This document shows, in pieces, positions 53,879 to 63,568 of a DNA stretch of 64,000 nt. The notes below the pieces were generated by a model. It was given only the letters and a program-made list of their open reading frames with translations, ran no database searches and was not told the DNA's origin. Numbering within the stretch: the stretch's first letter is position 1; each line of letters starts with the position of its first letter. Origin of the DNA: Bradyrhizobium sp. (GTDB lineage Bacteria > Pseudomonadota > Alphaproteobacteria > Rhizobiales > Xanthobacteraceae); assembly GCF_030646015.1 (NCBI RefSeq), contig NZ_JAUSLT010000074.1, forward strand, positions 34,328 through 98,327. Reading direction: 5' to 3'. A program made the position numbers and the translations under genes.

Positions 53879-56566
53879 TCAGGCCACGGCGGCGGATTTC
53901 TTGCGGTGCGCGAAGAACAGCTGCCTGATGTCGGCGGCGGTCCTGGCCGGACTGAACAGCCAGCCCTGCATTTCAGAGCAGCCGAGCGCGCGCAGCATTT
54001 CGCGTTGCTGCTCGGTCTCGACGCCTTCGGCGATCGTGATCATGTTGCGCGCGGCGATATCCACCACCGCCTTCACGATGCTGGAAGTTCCGCCGGCGTC
54101 GGCGATGTCGTTGATGAAGCAACGGTCGATCTTGATCTTGTCGAATGGGAACTTGTGCAGGTAGCTCAGCGAGGAATACCCGGTGCCGAAATCGTCGAGC
54201 GCGATGCGCACGCCGATGGCGCGAAGCTGATGCAGGATGGCGAGCGCGGCCTCGTCGTCGCGAATGAGGACGGCTTCGGTGATCTCCAGTTCGAGCCGGC
54301 TCGCCGTCAGGCCGGAGGCGGCAAGTGCGGCCAGGACCTTCAACGCGAAGGTGCCGCTCCTGAACTGGACCGGCGAGACGTTGACCGCGATGCTGATTTC
54401 GTCGGGCCAGGTCGCGGCCTCCACGCAGGCCGTGGTCAGTACCCATTCGCCGAGCTGATTGATCAGGCCGGTGTCTTCCGCGATCGGAATGAACTCGGCG
54501 GGCGAGATCACGCCGCGTTCGGGGTGGCGCCAGCGCAGCAGCGCCTCGCAGCCGGAGATCCTGTTGTCGCGAAGCTTGACGCAGGGCTGATACTGAACCT
54601 CGAACCCGCCGTCGGCGATGGCCTGACGCAGGTCCATTTCCAGGGTGCGCCGTGCCTTGACCCTGGCGTCCATCTCCGGCTCGAAGAAGCGATGGGTACG
54701 GCGCCCGGCGGCCTTGGCGGCATACATCGCCAGATCCGCGTTTTTCAGGATCTGGTCGAAATCGGCGCCGTGCTGCGGCGCCAGCGCAATGCCGATGCTG
54801 GCGTCGGTGGTGAGCTGGTGACCGAGGCATTCACAGGGCTGCCGGATCGCTTCGAACACCCGCGCCACCAGGTCGGTGACGTCGGCCACGGTCTTGACCG
54901 CGGTCTGAATGATTGCAAATTCGTCGCCACCGAGGCGCGCGACGAAATTGCTCGATCCGGTGCATCGCTGCAGCGTGACGGCCACCGATTTCAGCAGTTC
55001 GTCGCCGATCAGATGTCCGAGCGAATCGTTGACGCTCTTGAATTCGTCGATATCGAGGTAAAGCACGGCGAACTGTTCGCCCGCGGCGAGGGTTGCGAAT
55101 TCGCCCTTCAGCCGGTCATGGAACAAGGCGCGGTTGGGCAGATCGGTCAGCGCATCGTAGTGTGCGAGATGCGTGATCCGCGCCTCGGCGCGCGTTCGCT
55201 CGGTGATGTCCTCGTGCGTCGCCACCCATCCGCCATCCGCCAGCGGCTCATTGATGATCTGGATCGAGCGGCCGTCGGGGGGCTCGATCACGTTGACGTT
55301 TTTCTGCGCGATGTCGCGCAGGGTGGCGGTGTAGTATTTATCGACGTCGCCGGCGAAGGATCCGGTGGCCTTTCGATGGGCGATCACCGCGCGGAAGCTG
55401 ACGCCGGGCTTCACCACGTCCCGCGACAGGCCGTACATGTCGATGTAGCGCTGGTTGCAGATCACCAGCCGCTGCGACGAATCGAACAGCAGCAGCCCCT
55501 GCGTCATGTTGTTGACGGCGGTATCCAGCCGCTGCTTTTCCAGCTGCAGCCGCTGCTGCGACGCCAGATGCTGCTTCGACAGCTTGCGCACCACCAGGAA
55601 CAGCAGGGCGGCGATCACGAGGACGAAAAGTCCGGCAACGATGACCAGAAAGACGATCTGTTCCTGCCAGTCGGCCAACGCGGTCGCGACCGTCGTCGTC
55701 GCCATGATCACGATGGGAAAGTTGGCCAGGGTACGGGATGCAATCAGCCGTTCGCGGCCGTCCACCGGACTGGCCAGCCGGGTGGAGCCGTGTTCCTTGT
55801 CGAACAACGCCTGTTGATGTGCCGGGCCGGTCTTGAAGTTGCGGCCGACCATCTCCTCGATATGGGGATGGCGCGCCAGCAGCGTGCCGTCGCGATGGTG
55901 CATCGCAATCGTCGCATCCTGCCCAAGCGCTACCGATTGGAAGAATTTCGCGAAGCTGGCGGGCTCGATGCCTCTGCCGATCACGCCCAGCAATTCGCCG
56001 TTTGGCCCGGTCAGCTTGCGCGCAAGCACGGTGGTCCAGGCGCCGGTGACGCGGCTGTGGACCGGTTCGACCAGCAGCAGAGGGGATTTGGGGTCCGACT
56101 TGAAGGTCTTGAAAAAAGCCCGGTCGGCGATGTTGATGGGCCGCGCCGGCCAGCCGGTGGAGGAGTTGATCATCACGCCGTCCGCATCGAACATATTGAT
56201 GCTGCCGACATAGGAAAATGCGTCGATCTTGGCCTTGAGCATCTGGTGAATGTCCGCGCTGGACATCCGTCGCTTGTAGTGCTCGCGGGTTTCGATGCCG
56301 GCGGTCTGCACGAAGGTGGCGACGTCCTGCTGGATCGCGCCGAAATCCTGCAGTTGCTGGTCGAAATGACGGGCCAGCAACAGCACGGTGTTTTCGAGTT
56401 CGCGGGCGCTGCTGTTCAGCGCGCGTTCGCGAAAATGGCCGGCCATGACGGTGGCGCCGACGGCGATGGCGGCGATCAGGAATCCGCCGCCGACGATGAG
56501 CCAGCGGATCGGGTTGCCGCTGACCGGGCGGGGGAAGTTCAGCAAGGCGGTCGGTTGTTCCGTCAT
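53879..56566 (-). CDS. Membrane GGDEF-EAL protein with Cache sensor and PAS domain
   Basis: 895 residues. Membrane segment at about 20-43, a periplasmic dCache-like sensor (50-290), a second segment (about 305-330), PAS (350-465, ends THEDITERTRAE), GGDEF (470-640, with active LGGDEF) and EAL (650-895, with EALLRWRHPERG and the DDFGTGYSSLSYL helper motif). Both cyclic-di-GMP synthesis and breakdown motifs are intact, so activity direction is open. Start ATG 56566. Faces the Flp pilin gene divergently, across 388 bp. Confidence 0.9.
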   Translation of the reverse strand: MTEQPTALLNFPRPVSGNPIRWLIVGGGFLIAAIAVGATVMAGHFRERALNSSARELENTVLLLARHFDQQLQDFGAIQQDVATFVQTAGIETREHYKRRMSSADIHQMLKAKIDAFSYVGSINMFDADGVMINSSTGWPARPINIADRAFFKTFKSDPKSPLLLVEPVHSRVTGAWTTVLARKLTGPNGELLGVIGRGIEPASFAKFFQSVALGQDATIAMHHRDGTLLARHPHIEEMVGRNFKTGPAHQQALFDKEHGSTRLASPVDGRERLIASRTLANFPIVIMATTTVATALADWQEQIVFLVIVAGLFVLVIAALLFLVVRKLSKQHLASQQRLQLEKQRLDTAVNNMTQGLLLFDSSQRLVICNQRYIDMYGLSRDVVKPGVSFRAVIAHRKATGSFAGDVDKYYTATLRDIAQKNVNVIEPPDGRSIQIINEPLADGGWVATHEDITERTRAEARITHLAHYDALTDLPNRALFHDRLKGEFATLAAGEQFAVLYLDIDEFKSVNDSLGHLIGDELLKSVAVTLQRCTGSSNFVARLGGDEFAIIQTAVKTVADVTDLVARVFEAIRQPCECLGHQLTTDASIGIALAPQHGADFDQILKNADLAMYAAKAAGRRTHRFFEPEMDARVKARRTLEMDLRQAIADGGFEVQYQPCVKLRDNRISGCEALLRWRHPERGVISPAEFIPIAEDTGLINQLGEWVLTTACVEAATWPDEISIAVNVSPVQFRSGTFALKVLAALAASGLTASRLELEITEAVLIRDDEAALAILHQLRAIGVRIALDDFGTGYSSLSYLHKFPFDKIKIDRCFINDIADAGGTSSIVKAVVDIAARNMITIAEGVETEQQREMLRALGCSEMQGWLFSPARTAADIRQLFFAHRKKSAAVA

Positions 56567-56954
56567 CGCTCGTGATCGCTGCCATGGCTCGACGCCAGTG
56601 GCATTTTCTCATGCCCCGGCTGCGGACATGATTATTACGTTGCCGTTATGGAAACGGTGTTAGGAAGTTGAGTTAACGGGGGATTACCACCGGCAAGTAA
56701 CGGGCGGGGAAATGCCGCGAAGGGATTCTTCGATGTGCTACCGACGCGGTAAGGAAACCGGATCAGGCGGCCCGAGTTCCGCCGGCATCATTTGCCGGCA
56801 AGCGAGCGATCATATGGGAAATTGATTCCGGCGCGCGATCGATCAACCGAATCTTAACCATCTAACGCATTGAGGACATTCGGTGCCGGTCTGGCACGCA
56901 ACTTGCGAAGCTTGATGAAGTTACCAACCCAAGCCAACGCAGGAAGCCATCACG
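56567..56954. other. Divergent intergenic region with pilin promoter
   Basis: 388 bases between the GGDEF-EAL gene and the pilin. It contains a sigma-54 promoter (56892-56906) and a lone TTAACCAT at 56854-56861. No gene or repeat otherwise. Confidence 0.55.
56892..56906 (+). promoter_or_regulatory. Sigma-54 promoter of the Flp pilin gene
   Basis: CTGGCACGCAACTTGC: TGGCACG at 56892-56898 and TTGC at 56903-56906 match the -24/-12 consensus TGGCACG-N4-TTGC exactly. The ATG at 56955 lies about 49 bases downstream, a typical leader. Confidence 0.75.
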
Positions 56955-57119
56955 ATGAAAACGATGCTGAAGAAGTTTATCGCCGACGAATCCGGCGCGA
57001 CCGCAATCGAGTACGGCCTCATCGCAGCCGGCATCTCGCTCGCAATCATCGCCGTCATCAACGGCCTTGGCACCAAGCTCAATACCAAGTTCACGGCGAT
57101 CAACAGCTCCCTGAAATAA
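56955..57119 (+). CDS. Flp/Fap-type pilin
   Basis: 54 residues. MKTMLKKFIADESGATAIEY is the class III prepilin leader with the Glu-Tyr pair, followed by the hydrophobic helix GLIAAGISLAIIAVINGLG and a short polar tail. Flp pilins are processed by a TadV/CpaA peptidase and assembled by the Tad machinery. No tad genes lie within the window, so this is a lone pilin. Sigma-54 promoter upstream. ATG 56955 is the only suitable start. Confidence 0.9.
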   Translation: MKTMLKKFIADESGATAIEYGLIAAGISLAIIAVINGLGTKLNTKFTAINSSLK

Positions 57120-57165
57120 TCGCAGGCGCGCGATCCAGAATGGCGATTGGGCGGGCCGTCTTTCG

Positions 57166-57441
57166 CTACTGCATGCGGGGGGTGGAAGGATTGGCGGTCC
57201 GCGATTTCTTTCCGGCTACGCCAACGGTTTCGCCGCCCGGCCACGTCCGGTCATTTTTCGCGGTCCCGCGCCGGTAATTGGGATCAGTGTAGGGATTGCC
57301 CGGCCCCTCATTCTGGCAGTTCGCATTGGGGTAGAAAAAAGCGCAGTAAGCCGGGTCGTAGATGACGTGCTGGGCCAGAACCGGTGTAGCGATCGCGGTC
57401 GACAGAATGGCCACCGCGCCAAGAAGTTTGAAGATCGACAT
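57166..57441 (-). CDS. DUF3551-like small secreted protein
   Basis: 91 residues. Signal peptide MSIFKLLGAVAILSTAIATP ending at VLAQ. The mature part DPAYCAFFYPNANCQNEGPG has a cysteine pair like the shorter relatives of DUF3551, then a basic tail. Function unknown. Convergent with the pilin; 123 bp downstream of moaC's end, same strand. Confidence 0.55.
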   Translation of the reverse strand: MSIFKLLGAVAILSTAIATPVLAQHVIYDPAYCAFFYPNANCQNEGPGNPYTDPNYRRGTAKNDRTWPGGETVGVAGKKSRTANPSTPRMQ

Positions 57442-57564
57442 TGCGTTTCTCCGGGTTGATCGGTGCGCAGGGGGCGCCTGAAGAATAACCCCGAAGCCGA
57501 CGCGCACTTCCGTTCTCGCCGATCACTCCACCGTGAAGGCGGAGGAGGGAGCAGGTGGCGCCGC

Positions 57565-58098
57565 TCAGGCACGGTAGTGTCCGGATTTTCCGCCCTTTTT
57601 CTCGACGAGGTGAATGCCCTCGATACGGACGCCGCGCTCGACCGCCTTGATCATGTCGTAGATCGTCAGACAAGCGACCGACACCGCGGTCAGCGCTTCC
57701 ATCTCGACCCCGGTCGGCCCGGTGACCTTGACGGTGGCTCGGACGATGCAGCCGGGAAGCTTGTGGTCCGGGGCGATATCCAGCGTGACTTTCGACAGCG
57801 CCAGCGGATGGCACAGCGGGATCAGATCCGAGGTGCGCTTTGCCGCCATGATGCCGGCGACGCGCGCGGTGCCCAGCACGTCGCCCTTTTTGGCATTGCC
57901 CGAAACGATCAGCGCGAGCGTCGCCTCGCTCATCACGACGCGGCCTTCCGCCACCGCGACGCGTTCGGTCGCGGGTTTTTCCGAGACATCGACCATCCGT
58001 GCCTCACCCCTGGCATCGATATGGGTGAGGGCGGAACCGGGCTTTGACGGTTCGGAAGATTTGGAAGATTCGGAGGATTTGGAGGATTTCCGCGCCAT
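57565..58098 (-). CDS. moaC: Cyclic pyranopterin monophosphate synthase MoaC
   Basis: 177 residues. [39 protein letters not shown] and [20 protein letters not shown] identify MoaC, second step of molybdenum cofactor synthesis. The first 20 residues ([20 protein letters not shown]) are a low-complexity Ser/Lys run coded by a 9-bp-type repeat and are absent from typical MoaC, whose start is near [19 protein letters not shown] 58098 follows the trpC stop by 3 bp. Confidence 0.92.
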   Translation of the reverse strand: MARKSSKSSESSKSSEPSKPGSALTHIDARGEARMVDVSEKPATERVAVAEGRVVMSEATLALIVSGNAKKGDVLGTARVAGIMAAKRTSDLIPLCHPLALSKVTLDIAPDHKLPGCIVRATVKVTGPTGVEMEALTAVSVACLTIYDMIKAVERGVRIEGIHLVEKKGGKSGHYRA

Positions 58099-58101
58099 GC
58101 G

Positions 58102-58923
58102 TCAGCGCGTCCCGGTGGCGCGCGGGGCATCGCCGCGCGCCAGCAGCGTGCGCGTTGCGGCGGCGACGTCGGGCTGCCGCATCAGGCTTTCGCCGACCAG
58201 GAATGTTTGCATGCCGACCCGCGCCAGCCGCGCGAGATCGGCTGATACGAAGATGCCGCTCTCGCCGACCATCAGCCGGTCCTTCGGAATCAGCGGCGCC
58301 AGCGCCTCGCTGGTCGCCAGCGTGGTCTCGAAGGTCCGCAAGTTGCGGTTGTTGACCCCGATCATTGGCGAACGAAGTTTTAGCGCACGATCGAGTTCGG
58401 CGCGTTCATGGATCTCGATCAGCACATCCATGCCGTGCGCCAGCGCTGCATCCTCGATATCGCGGGCGGCGCCGTCGTCGAGCGCCGCCATGATGATCAG
58501 GATGCAGTCGGCGCCGTAGGCGCGGGCCTCGACCACCTGATAGGTGTCGTAGATGAAATCCTTGCGCAGCACCGGCAATTGGGTGGCGGCGCGGGCGGCT
58601 ACCATGAAATCGAGATGGCCCTGAAACGACGGCGTGTCGGTCAGCACCGAAAGACAGGCGGCGCCGCCGGCCTCGTAGGCCCTGGCCAGCGCCGGCGGAT
58701 CGAAGTCCGCGCGAATGAGCCCCTTGGAGGGGGAGGCCTTCTTGACCTCGGCAATCAGCGCGTAGTCGCCCTGGCCAAGCTTGCGGCGGATTGCGCTGAC
58801 AAAGCCGCGCGGCGGGATGGCGGTCTTCGCCAGCGCTTCCAGATCGCCAAGCGGATGCGCGCGCTTGGCGGCCGCGATTTCCTCGCGCTTGTAAGCCTCG
58901 ATCTTGGTCAGGATGTCGGACAT
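58102..58923 (-). CDS. trpC: Indole-3-glycerol phosphate synthase
   Basis: 273-residue TIM-barrel enzyme: [55 protein letters not shown] and [15 protein letters not shown]. Closes the indole ring in tryptophan synthesis. Starts 17 bp after the trpD stop and ends 3 bp before moaC, so the two pathways are co-transcribed. Confidence 0.96.
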   Translation of the reverse strand: MSDILTKIEAYKREEIAAAKRAHPLGDLEALAKTAIPPRGFVSAIRRKLGQGDYALIAEVKKASPSKGLIRADFDPPALARAYEAGGAACLSVLTDTPSFQGHLDFMVAARAATQLPVLRKDFIYDTYQVVEARAYGADCILIIMAALDDGAARDIEDAALAHGMDVLIEIHERAELDRALKLRSPMIGVNNRNLRTFETTLATSEALAPLIPKDRLMVGESGIFVSADLARLARVGMQTFLVGESLMRQPDVAAATRTLLARGDAPRATGTR

Positions 58924-58940
58924 CGATGAGCCCCTTGGGA

Positions 58941-59954
58941 TCAGCCGTTGGAGACCACGATCAGTTGCTTCAGCCGCGTCAGTGCCGCGCCACTGTCGAT
59001 CGACTGGGCGCCGAGAGCAACGCCTTCCTTGAGGCTCTTGGCGCGACCGGCCACGACCAGGGCCGCCGCCGCGTTCAGCAGCGCCACATCCCGGTAGGGG
59101 CTCGGCATCCCGTCGAGCACGCTCTGCAGGGCGATCGCATTGGCATCGGCATCGCCGCCCTTCAGGGCGTCGCCGCCGACGCGGGCGAGACCGGCTTCTT
59201 CCGGCGTCACTTCGAAGGTGCGGATATTGCCGTTCTCGAGCGCTGCGACGAAGGTCGGGCCGGAGAGGGTGATTTCATCGAGGCCGTCGGAGCCGTGCAC
59301 TACCCAGACGGATTCGGAGCCGAGATTCTTCAGCACCTGCGCCAGCGGCTGTACCCATTGCCGTGAAAATACCCCGACCATCTGCCGCTTCACGCCGGCC
59401 GGATTGGACAGCGGACCCAGCAGATTGAAGATGGTGCGGGTCGCCAGTTCGACGCGGGTCGGGCCGACGTTCTTCATCGCGGGATGGTGCGACGGCGCGA
59501 ACATGAAGCCGATGCCGGCCTCGGCCACGCAGCGGCCGACCCGCTCCGGCGTGATGTCGATCTTGACCCCGAGCGCGGACAGCACGTCGGCCGCCCCGGA
59601 ACGCGACGACAGCGCGCGATTGCCGTGCTTGGCGACCGGCACGCCGCAGCCCGCGACGATGAACGACGCACAGGTGGACACGTTGACCGAGCCGGAGCCG
59701 TCGCCGCCGGTGCCGACGACGTCGATCGCATCGGCGGGAGCTGTGACGCGCAGCATCTTGCTGCGCATCGCCGACACCGCGCCGGTGATCTCGTCGACGG
59801 TTTCGCCGCGGACGCGAAGCGCCATCAGCAATCCGCCCATTTGCGAGGGCGTCGCCTCGCCGGACATCATGCTGTCGAAGGCGGAGGCCGCCTCGTCGCG
59901 TGACAGCGTCGCGCCGGTCGCGACTTTTCCGATGATAGATTTAAGGTCGTCCAT
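58941..59954 (-). CDS. trpD: Anthranilate phosphoribosyltransferase
   Basis: 337 residues. [20 protein letters not shown] binds [23 protein letters not shown] and [20 protein letters not shown] follow. Adds phosphoribose to anthranilate. Located between ppiD (18-bp gap) and trpC, without an adjacent trpG, which fits organisms that have a fused trpE(G) elsewhere. Confidence 0.96.
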   Translation of the reverse strand: MDDLKSIIGKVATGATLSRDEAASAFDSMMSGEATPSQMGGLLMALRVRGETVDEITGAVSAMRSKMLRVTAPADAIDVVGTGGDGSGSVNVSTCASFIVAGCGVPVAKHGNRALSSRSGAADVLSALGVKIDITPERVGRCVAEAGIGFMFAPSHHPAMKNVGPTRVELATRTIFNLLGPLSNPAGVKRQMVGVFSRQWVQPLAQVLKNLGSESVWVVHGSDGLDEITLSGPTFVAALENGNIRTFEVTPEEAGLARVGGDALKGGDADANAIALQSVLDGMPSPYRDVALLNAAAALVVAGRAKSLKEGVALGAQSIDSGAALTRLKQLIVVSNG

Positions 59955-59972
59955 CGCGTGCTTTCGGGAGTG

Positions 59973-61874
59973 TTAGTTATTCGCGCCCGTCACCTGTGCG
60001 AAGGCGGCCTTGTTGATGGTGGTGCCGATCGTCTGTTCGATCTTGCTGACGTATTGCGCGACCTGTTCGTCGGTCAGCCCGCGCTGAAGCGTGTCCTTCA
60101 GTTTCTTGATGTCGTCCGAGGCGAGGTCGACCGGGGGCACGCTGATGTCGGTCACGCGGAACACGATCCATTCATTGCCACCGGCGCCGGCGCTTTGTCC
60201 CACGGCATCCTTGGGAGTCCGGAATGCCGCCGTGACGGCGCTGACGGGCAAGCCGGGCAGGGAAGCATCGCGCCGCACGTCCTTGGCGGTTTCGACTTTC
60301 GATCCGGCAGCCACCGCCTCGTCGGCGAGCTTGCCGCCCTGGTCGAGCTTTTGCACCATCTCGGTCGCCTTGGCTCGCAGCCGGGTCATGATCTGGTCGT
60401 CGCGCCATTTCGCCTCGACCTGGTCCTTGACCTCATCGAGGGTGCGTTCGCGCGAGGCGATGACATCAAGCACGTCATACCAGACGTAACCGCCGTTGAA
60501 CTGGATCGGATCGTTGTCGACGCCGACATTGCTGTTGAAGGCTTGCGACACGACGTCGAGGCCGCGGGGAATGTTGGTCACCGGCTGGCCGTTGAGAAGG
60601 CGGCCGGAGCGGTCGACCGCGTCGATGGTCACGGGGGCAAGCCCCAGCTTCTGCGCGGCTTCGATGACGCCGGCGCCGCCGCCGCGCTCGTCTTCCATCT
60701 TGTTATGGAGATCCGAGACCTTGGCGCGCGCGCGCTCGGTGGCAATGTCCTTTTTCAGGTTTGCGGCGACGCTTTCATAGCTGGGTTCGACTCCCGGCTC
60801 GATCTTGCCGATCTTGACCAGGGCAACGCCAAACCGGCCGGGCACGGGCTGGCTGATCTCGCCCGACGGCAGCGCGAACGCCGCGTCCGCGACGGCGCTG
60901 TCGAGAATACCCGACTTGGCAACCAGACCGAGGTCGACGTCGGACGGGTTGAGACCGCGCTCCTTGGCGAGATCTTCGAATGACATTCCGCCCGCGAGGC
61001 GGCCCCGGGCCGCCGCGGCTTCCTCCGCGTTCGGGAAGATGATCTGCGATACCTGACGCTTCTCCGGCGTGCCGAGCTTGCCGCGGTTCAGTTCGAAGAT
61101 TTTCCTGGCTTCGTCGTCGGACACCTCGGACCATTTGCCGATTTCTTCCGGCGTCACCGCGACAAAGGATATCTTGCGGTACTCGGGAGCGCGGAACTGG
61201 GTCTTGCGATCCTCGAAATAGCTGGCCAGCGTTTCCGGCGACGGCGGTTCGATGGTTCCGGCCTGGGCGGCGTCGAGTTTGACGTAGTCGATGGTGCGCT
61301 GTTCGTTCTGGAAGCGGCTCAGCGCATCGATCAGCACTTTCGACGGTTCGAGACCGGCGGAGACCGTGCCGGCGATCTGACGGCGCAGCGATACCCGCCG
61401 CTGTTCGGCGATATATTTCTGTTCGGTGAAACCGAACTGCCGGATCGTGGCCTGGAAACGGGCCGGATCGAAATTGCCGGCCACTCCCTTGAAATTCGGA
61501 TCGCTGTAGATCATGCGCATGATCTCGGCGTCGGACTGACCGAGCCCCATCCGCCGCGCTTCTTCGTCCAGCGCCGCCTCGGCGATGGTTTGCTGCAGGA
61601 CCTGGCGATCGAGGCCGAAGGCCCGGGCCTGATCCATCGTCAGCGGGCGGCCGAACTGGCGGCCGAGCTGCTGCAGCTTCTCGGTGTAGAGCTGGCGGAA
61701 CTGTTCGGTCGAAATCTCGGTCCGGCCAATCTTGGCCAGCGTCGACTGCCCGAATCCCTTGAAGATGTCGGCGATACCCCACACCGCAAAGCTGAGGATC
61801 AGCACCCCCATGACGATACTCATGATGGTCTTGCCGAGCCAGTTTGATGAGGCTTTGCGTATTCCTCGAAGCAT
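59973..61874 (-). CDS. ppiD: Peptidylprolyl isomerase, PpiD/SurA-N type
   Basis: 633 residues. N-terminal single membrane anchor (TIMSIVMGVLILSFAVWGIA, residues about 16-36), a SurA-like N-terminal chaperone region (EISTEQFRQLYTEKLQQLGR) and a central parvulin domain (FPNAEEAAAARGRLAGGMSF; DVDLGLVAKSGI). Folds exported proteins at the periplasmic face. ATG 61874 chosen (MLRGIRKASSNWL). First gene of the trp/moaC operon; divergent from tpiA. Confidence 0.9.
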   Translation of the reverse strand: MLRGIRKASSNWLGKTIMSIVMGVLILSFAVWGIADIFKGFGQSTLAKIGRTEISTEQFRQLYTEKLQQLGRQFGRPLTMDQARAFGLDRQVLQQTIAEAALDEEARRMGLGQSDAEIMRMIYSDPNFKGVAGNFDPARFQATIRQFGFTEQKYIAEQRRVSLRRQIAGTVSAGLEPSKVLIDALSRFQNEQRTIDYVKLDAAQAGTIEPPSPETLASYFEDRKTQFRAPEYRKISFVAVTPEEIGKWSEVSDDEARKIFELNRGKLGTPEKRQVSQIIFPNAEEAAAARGRLAGGMSFEDLAKERGLNPSDVDLGLVAKSGILDSAVADAAFALPSGEISQPVPGRFGVALVKIGKIEPGVEPSYESVAANLKKDIATERARAKVSDLHNKMEDERGGGAGVIEAAQKLGLAPVTIDAVDRSGRLLNGQPVTNIPRGLDVVSQAFNSNVGVDNDPIQFNGGYVWYDVLDVIASRERTLDEVKDQVEAKWRDDQIMTRLRAKATEMVQKLDQGGKLADEAVAAGSKVETAKDVRRDASLPGLPVSAVTAAFRTPKDAVGQSAGAGGNEWIVFRVTDISVPPVDLASDDIKKLKDTLQRGLTDEQVAQYVSKIEQTIGTTINKAAFAQVTGANN

Positions 61875-62114
61875 GGGTCCAACTTGTTTGCAGGAGGGAA
61901 CCGGGTTGCGCCCACAGGGATTCGGTCGAATTCCGGAAAAGGGCGTCACCGAGTTGATAAAGCATCATAAAGTGGCAGCCGCGCCGTCGCAACCTTGGCG
62001 CGGGGGGCCAATTGAAGCGGCAGGTGGCTTGCCGGCCGCATAACCGCTATCTGGAACCGGGCGCCGCGCTCTGCTAGCTCATCCCGGCATTAATATCTGG
62101 CAGGAAATCCTGAA

Positions 62115-62873
62115 ATGACCGACGCCATCCGGCCGCTGATTGCCGGCAACTGGAAAATGAACGGCCTTAGGGCCTCCACGGCCGAATTCGAGGCCATGCT
62201 CGCGGGCGCGGCCGGGGTCGCAACCAAGGCAGATCTGCTGGTTTGCCCGCCAGCGACGCTGATCGCGGCCTTCGCCGAGAAGGCGCGCGGCTCGAAGAAC
62301 CTCGCGATCGGGGCGCAGGATTGCCATCCCAAGGCCTCGGGAGCCAATACCGGCGATATTTCAGCCGAAATGCTGGCGGATGCCGGTGCCAGCGCCATTA
62401 TCGTCGGCCATTCCGAACGGCGTGCCGACCACGGCGAGGGCGACGCGCTGGTGCGACAAAAGGCCGAAGCGGCCTGGCGCGCCGGCCTCACCGCCATCGT
62501 TTGCATCGGCGAGACCCAAGCTCAGCGCGATGCCGGCCAAACCCTCGATATCTGCCGCGGCCAGCTCACGGGCTCACTGCCGGACACGGCCACATCCGGC
62601 AACCTGGTGGTGGCCTATGAACCGGTCTGGGCGATCGGCACCGGGCTCACTCCAACATCAGGAGATGTCGAGCAAATTCATATGTTTATCCGGGGACTCC
62701 TCGTCGCCCGATTTAACGGGGAGGGGGTGAAAATGCGGATTCTCTACGGCGGCTCGGTGAAACCCTCGAACGCCCGGGAATTGATGGCGGTCGCCAACGT
62801 CAACGGCGCGCTGATCGGCGGCGCCAGCCTGAAAGCGGCAGACTTTCTTGCGATTGCGGGCAGTTATGCCTAA
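62115..62873 (+). CDS. tpiA: Triosephosphate isomerase
   Basis: 252 residues. [14 protein letters not shown] with the active-site Asn/Lys, catalytic His in [12 protein letters not shown], catalytic Glu in [13 protein letters not shown], and [16 protein letters not shown] for phosphate. Interconverts dihydroxyacetone phosphate and glyceraldehyde 3-phosphate. CCTGAA-type weak ribosome site before ATG 62115. Confidence 0.97.
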   Translation: MTDAIRPLIAGNWKMNGLRASTAEFEAMLAGAAGVATKADLLVCPPATLIAAFAEKARGSKNLAIGAQDCHPKASGANTGDISAEMLADAGASAIIVGHSERRADHGEGDALVRQKAEAAWRAGLTAIVCIGETQAQRDAGQTLDICRGQLTGSLPDTATSGNLVVAYEPVWAIGTGLTPTSGDVEQIHMFIRGLLVARFNGEGVKMRILYGGSVKPSNARELMAVANVNGALIGGASLKAADFLAIAGSYA

Positions 62874-63021
62874 TTAACGAGAAGCGGTGCGCGGGATGAA
62901 AGTCCCTGCGGGGGTGACAATGCCCCTTGCAATCGTGTAACACCCGCGCGACTTCAAACACCGCAAAGCCCTGATAGCAGCCGGATGCCGGCGCTCTCTT
63001 GGTTTGCGACGGAAGGTAGAG

Positions 63022-63414
63022 ATGCAGACTGTCGTTATCGTCATTCACCTCATGATCGTCGCGACGTTGATCGGCGCGGTGCTGTTGCAGAAATCCGAAG
63101 GCGGCGGCCTCGGCGTCGGCGGCGGCGCCGGCTTCATGTCGAGCCGCGGCACTGCCAATTTGCTGACGCGCACGACGGGGTTTCTGGCGGTCGGTTTCTT
63201 CATCACCAGCCTGCTGTTGTCCTGGCTCGCCAGCTACGACCGCAAGCCGAGTTCGATCATCGATGCCAATCCGGCCTCGCAGTCGCAGCCGGCAGGCCCG
63301 GCGACGCCGATTTCGCCGCCGACCTCAGGCGGCATCCTGGATTCGCTGAAGAAGGCGGATGAGCAGCAGAAACAGTCGGCACCGTCCGGCCCGCAGGCGC
63401 CGCGGTCGCAATAA
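63022..63414 (+). CDS. secG: Protein-export membrane protein SecG
   Basis: 130 residues with two membrane segments (VVIVIHLMIVATLIGAVLLQ and TTGFLAVGFFITSLLLSWLA) joined by the conserved glycine-rich cytosolic loop KSEGGGLGVGGGAGFMSSRG. The tail is Pro/Ser-rich. Stabilises SecYE. ATG 63022 chosen over the earlier in-frame ATG 63004 because QTVVIVIH begins the first span. Confidence 0.94.
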   Translation: MQTVVIVIHLMIVATLIGAVLLQKSEGGGLGVGGGAGFMSSRGTANLLTRTTGFLAVGFFITSLLLSWLASYDRKPSSIIDANPASQSQPAGPATPISPPTSGGILDSLKKADEQQKQSAPSGPQAPRSQ

Positions 63415-63426
63415 AGCAGGGTGGCC

Positions 63427-63454
63427 ATGCAGGACGGCAGCTTCCGTCCTGCAT
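63427..63454. terminator. Hairpin after secG
   Basis: ATGCAGGACGG / CCGTCCTGCAT, a perfect 11-bp stem with a CAGCTT loop, 12 bases after the secG stop, followed by CCAAAA. No T-run on the plus strand; a likely transcript end or stability hairpin. Confidence 0.55.
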
Positions 63455-63568
63455 CCAAAACCGCCATCAACACACTGACATTTCTCTAGATTTCAAGTCA
63501 CCCACAGCCAAAGCGAAACTTCGCCTGGAGCTGCGATTCGTTTTGGCGAATCGGGTGGGTAGCCTTAA

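Noticed and set aside
53861..56575. 904-codon open frame on the plus strand
   Set aside because: It is the exact antisense of the GGDEF-EAL gene. Long antisense frames arise in GC-rich DNA from third-position bias; the predicted protein is rich in His/Arg/Gln/Asp with no domain.
56854..56861. TTAACCAT, a possible CtrA site in front of the Flp pilin
   Set aside because: Only one half-site; the second TTAA at the required spacing is missing, and the sigma-54 promoter explains the gene better.
58025..58095. Short direct repeats that could suggest a CRISPR
   Set aside because: Units are 9 bp, in frame and inside moaC; no spacers. No CRISPR array is seen anywhere in the window.
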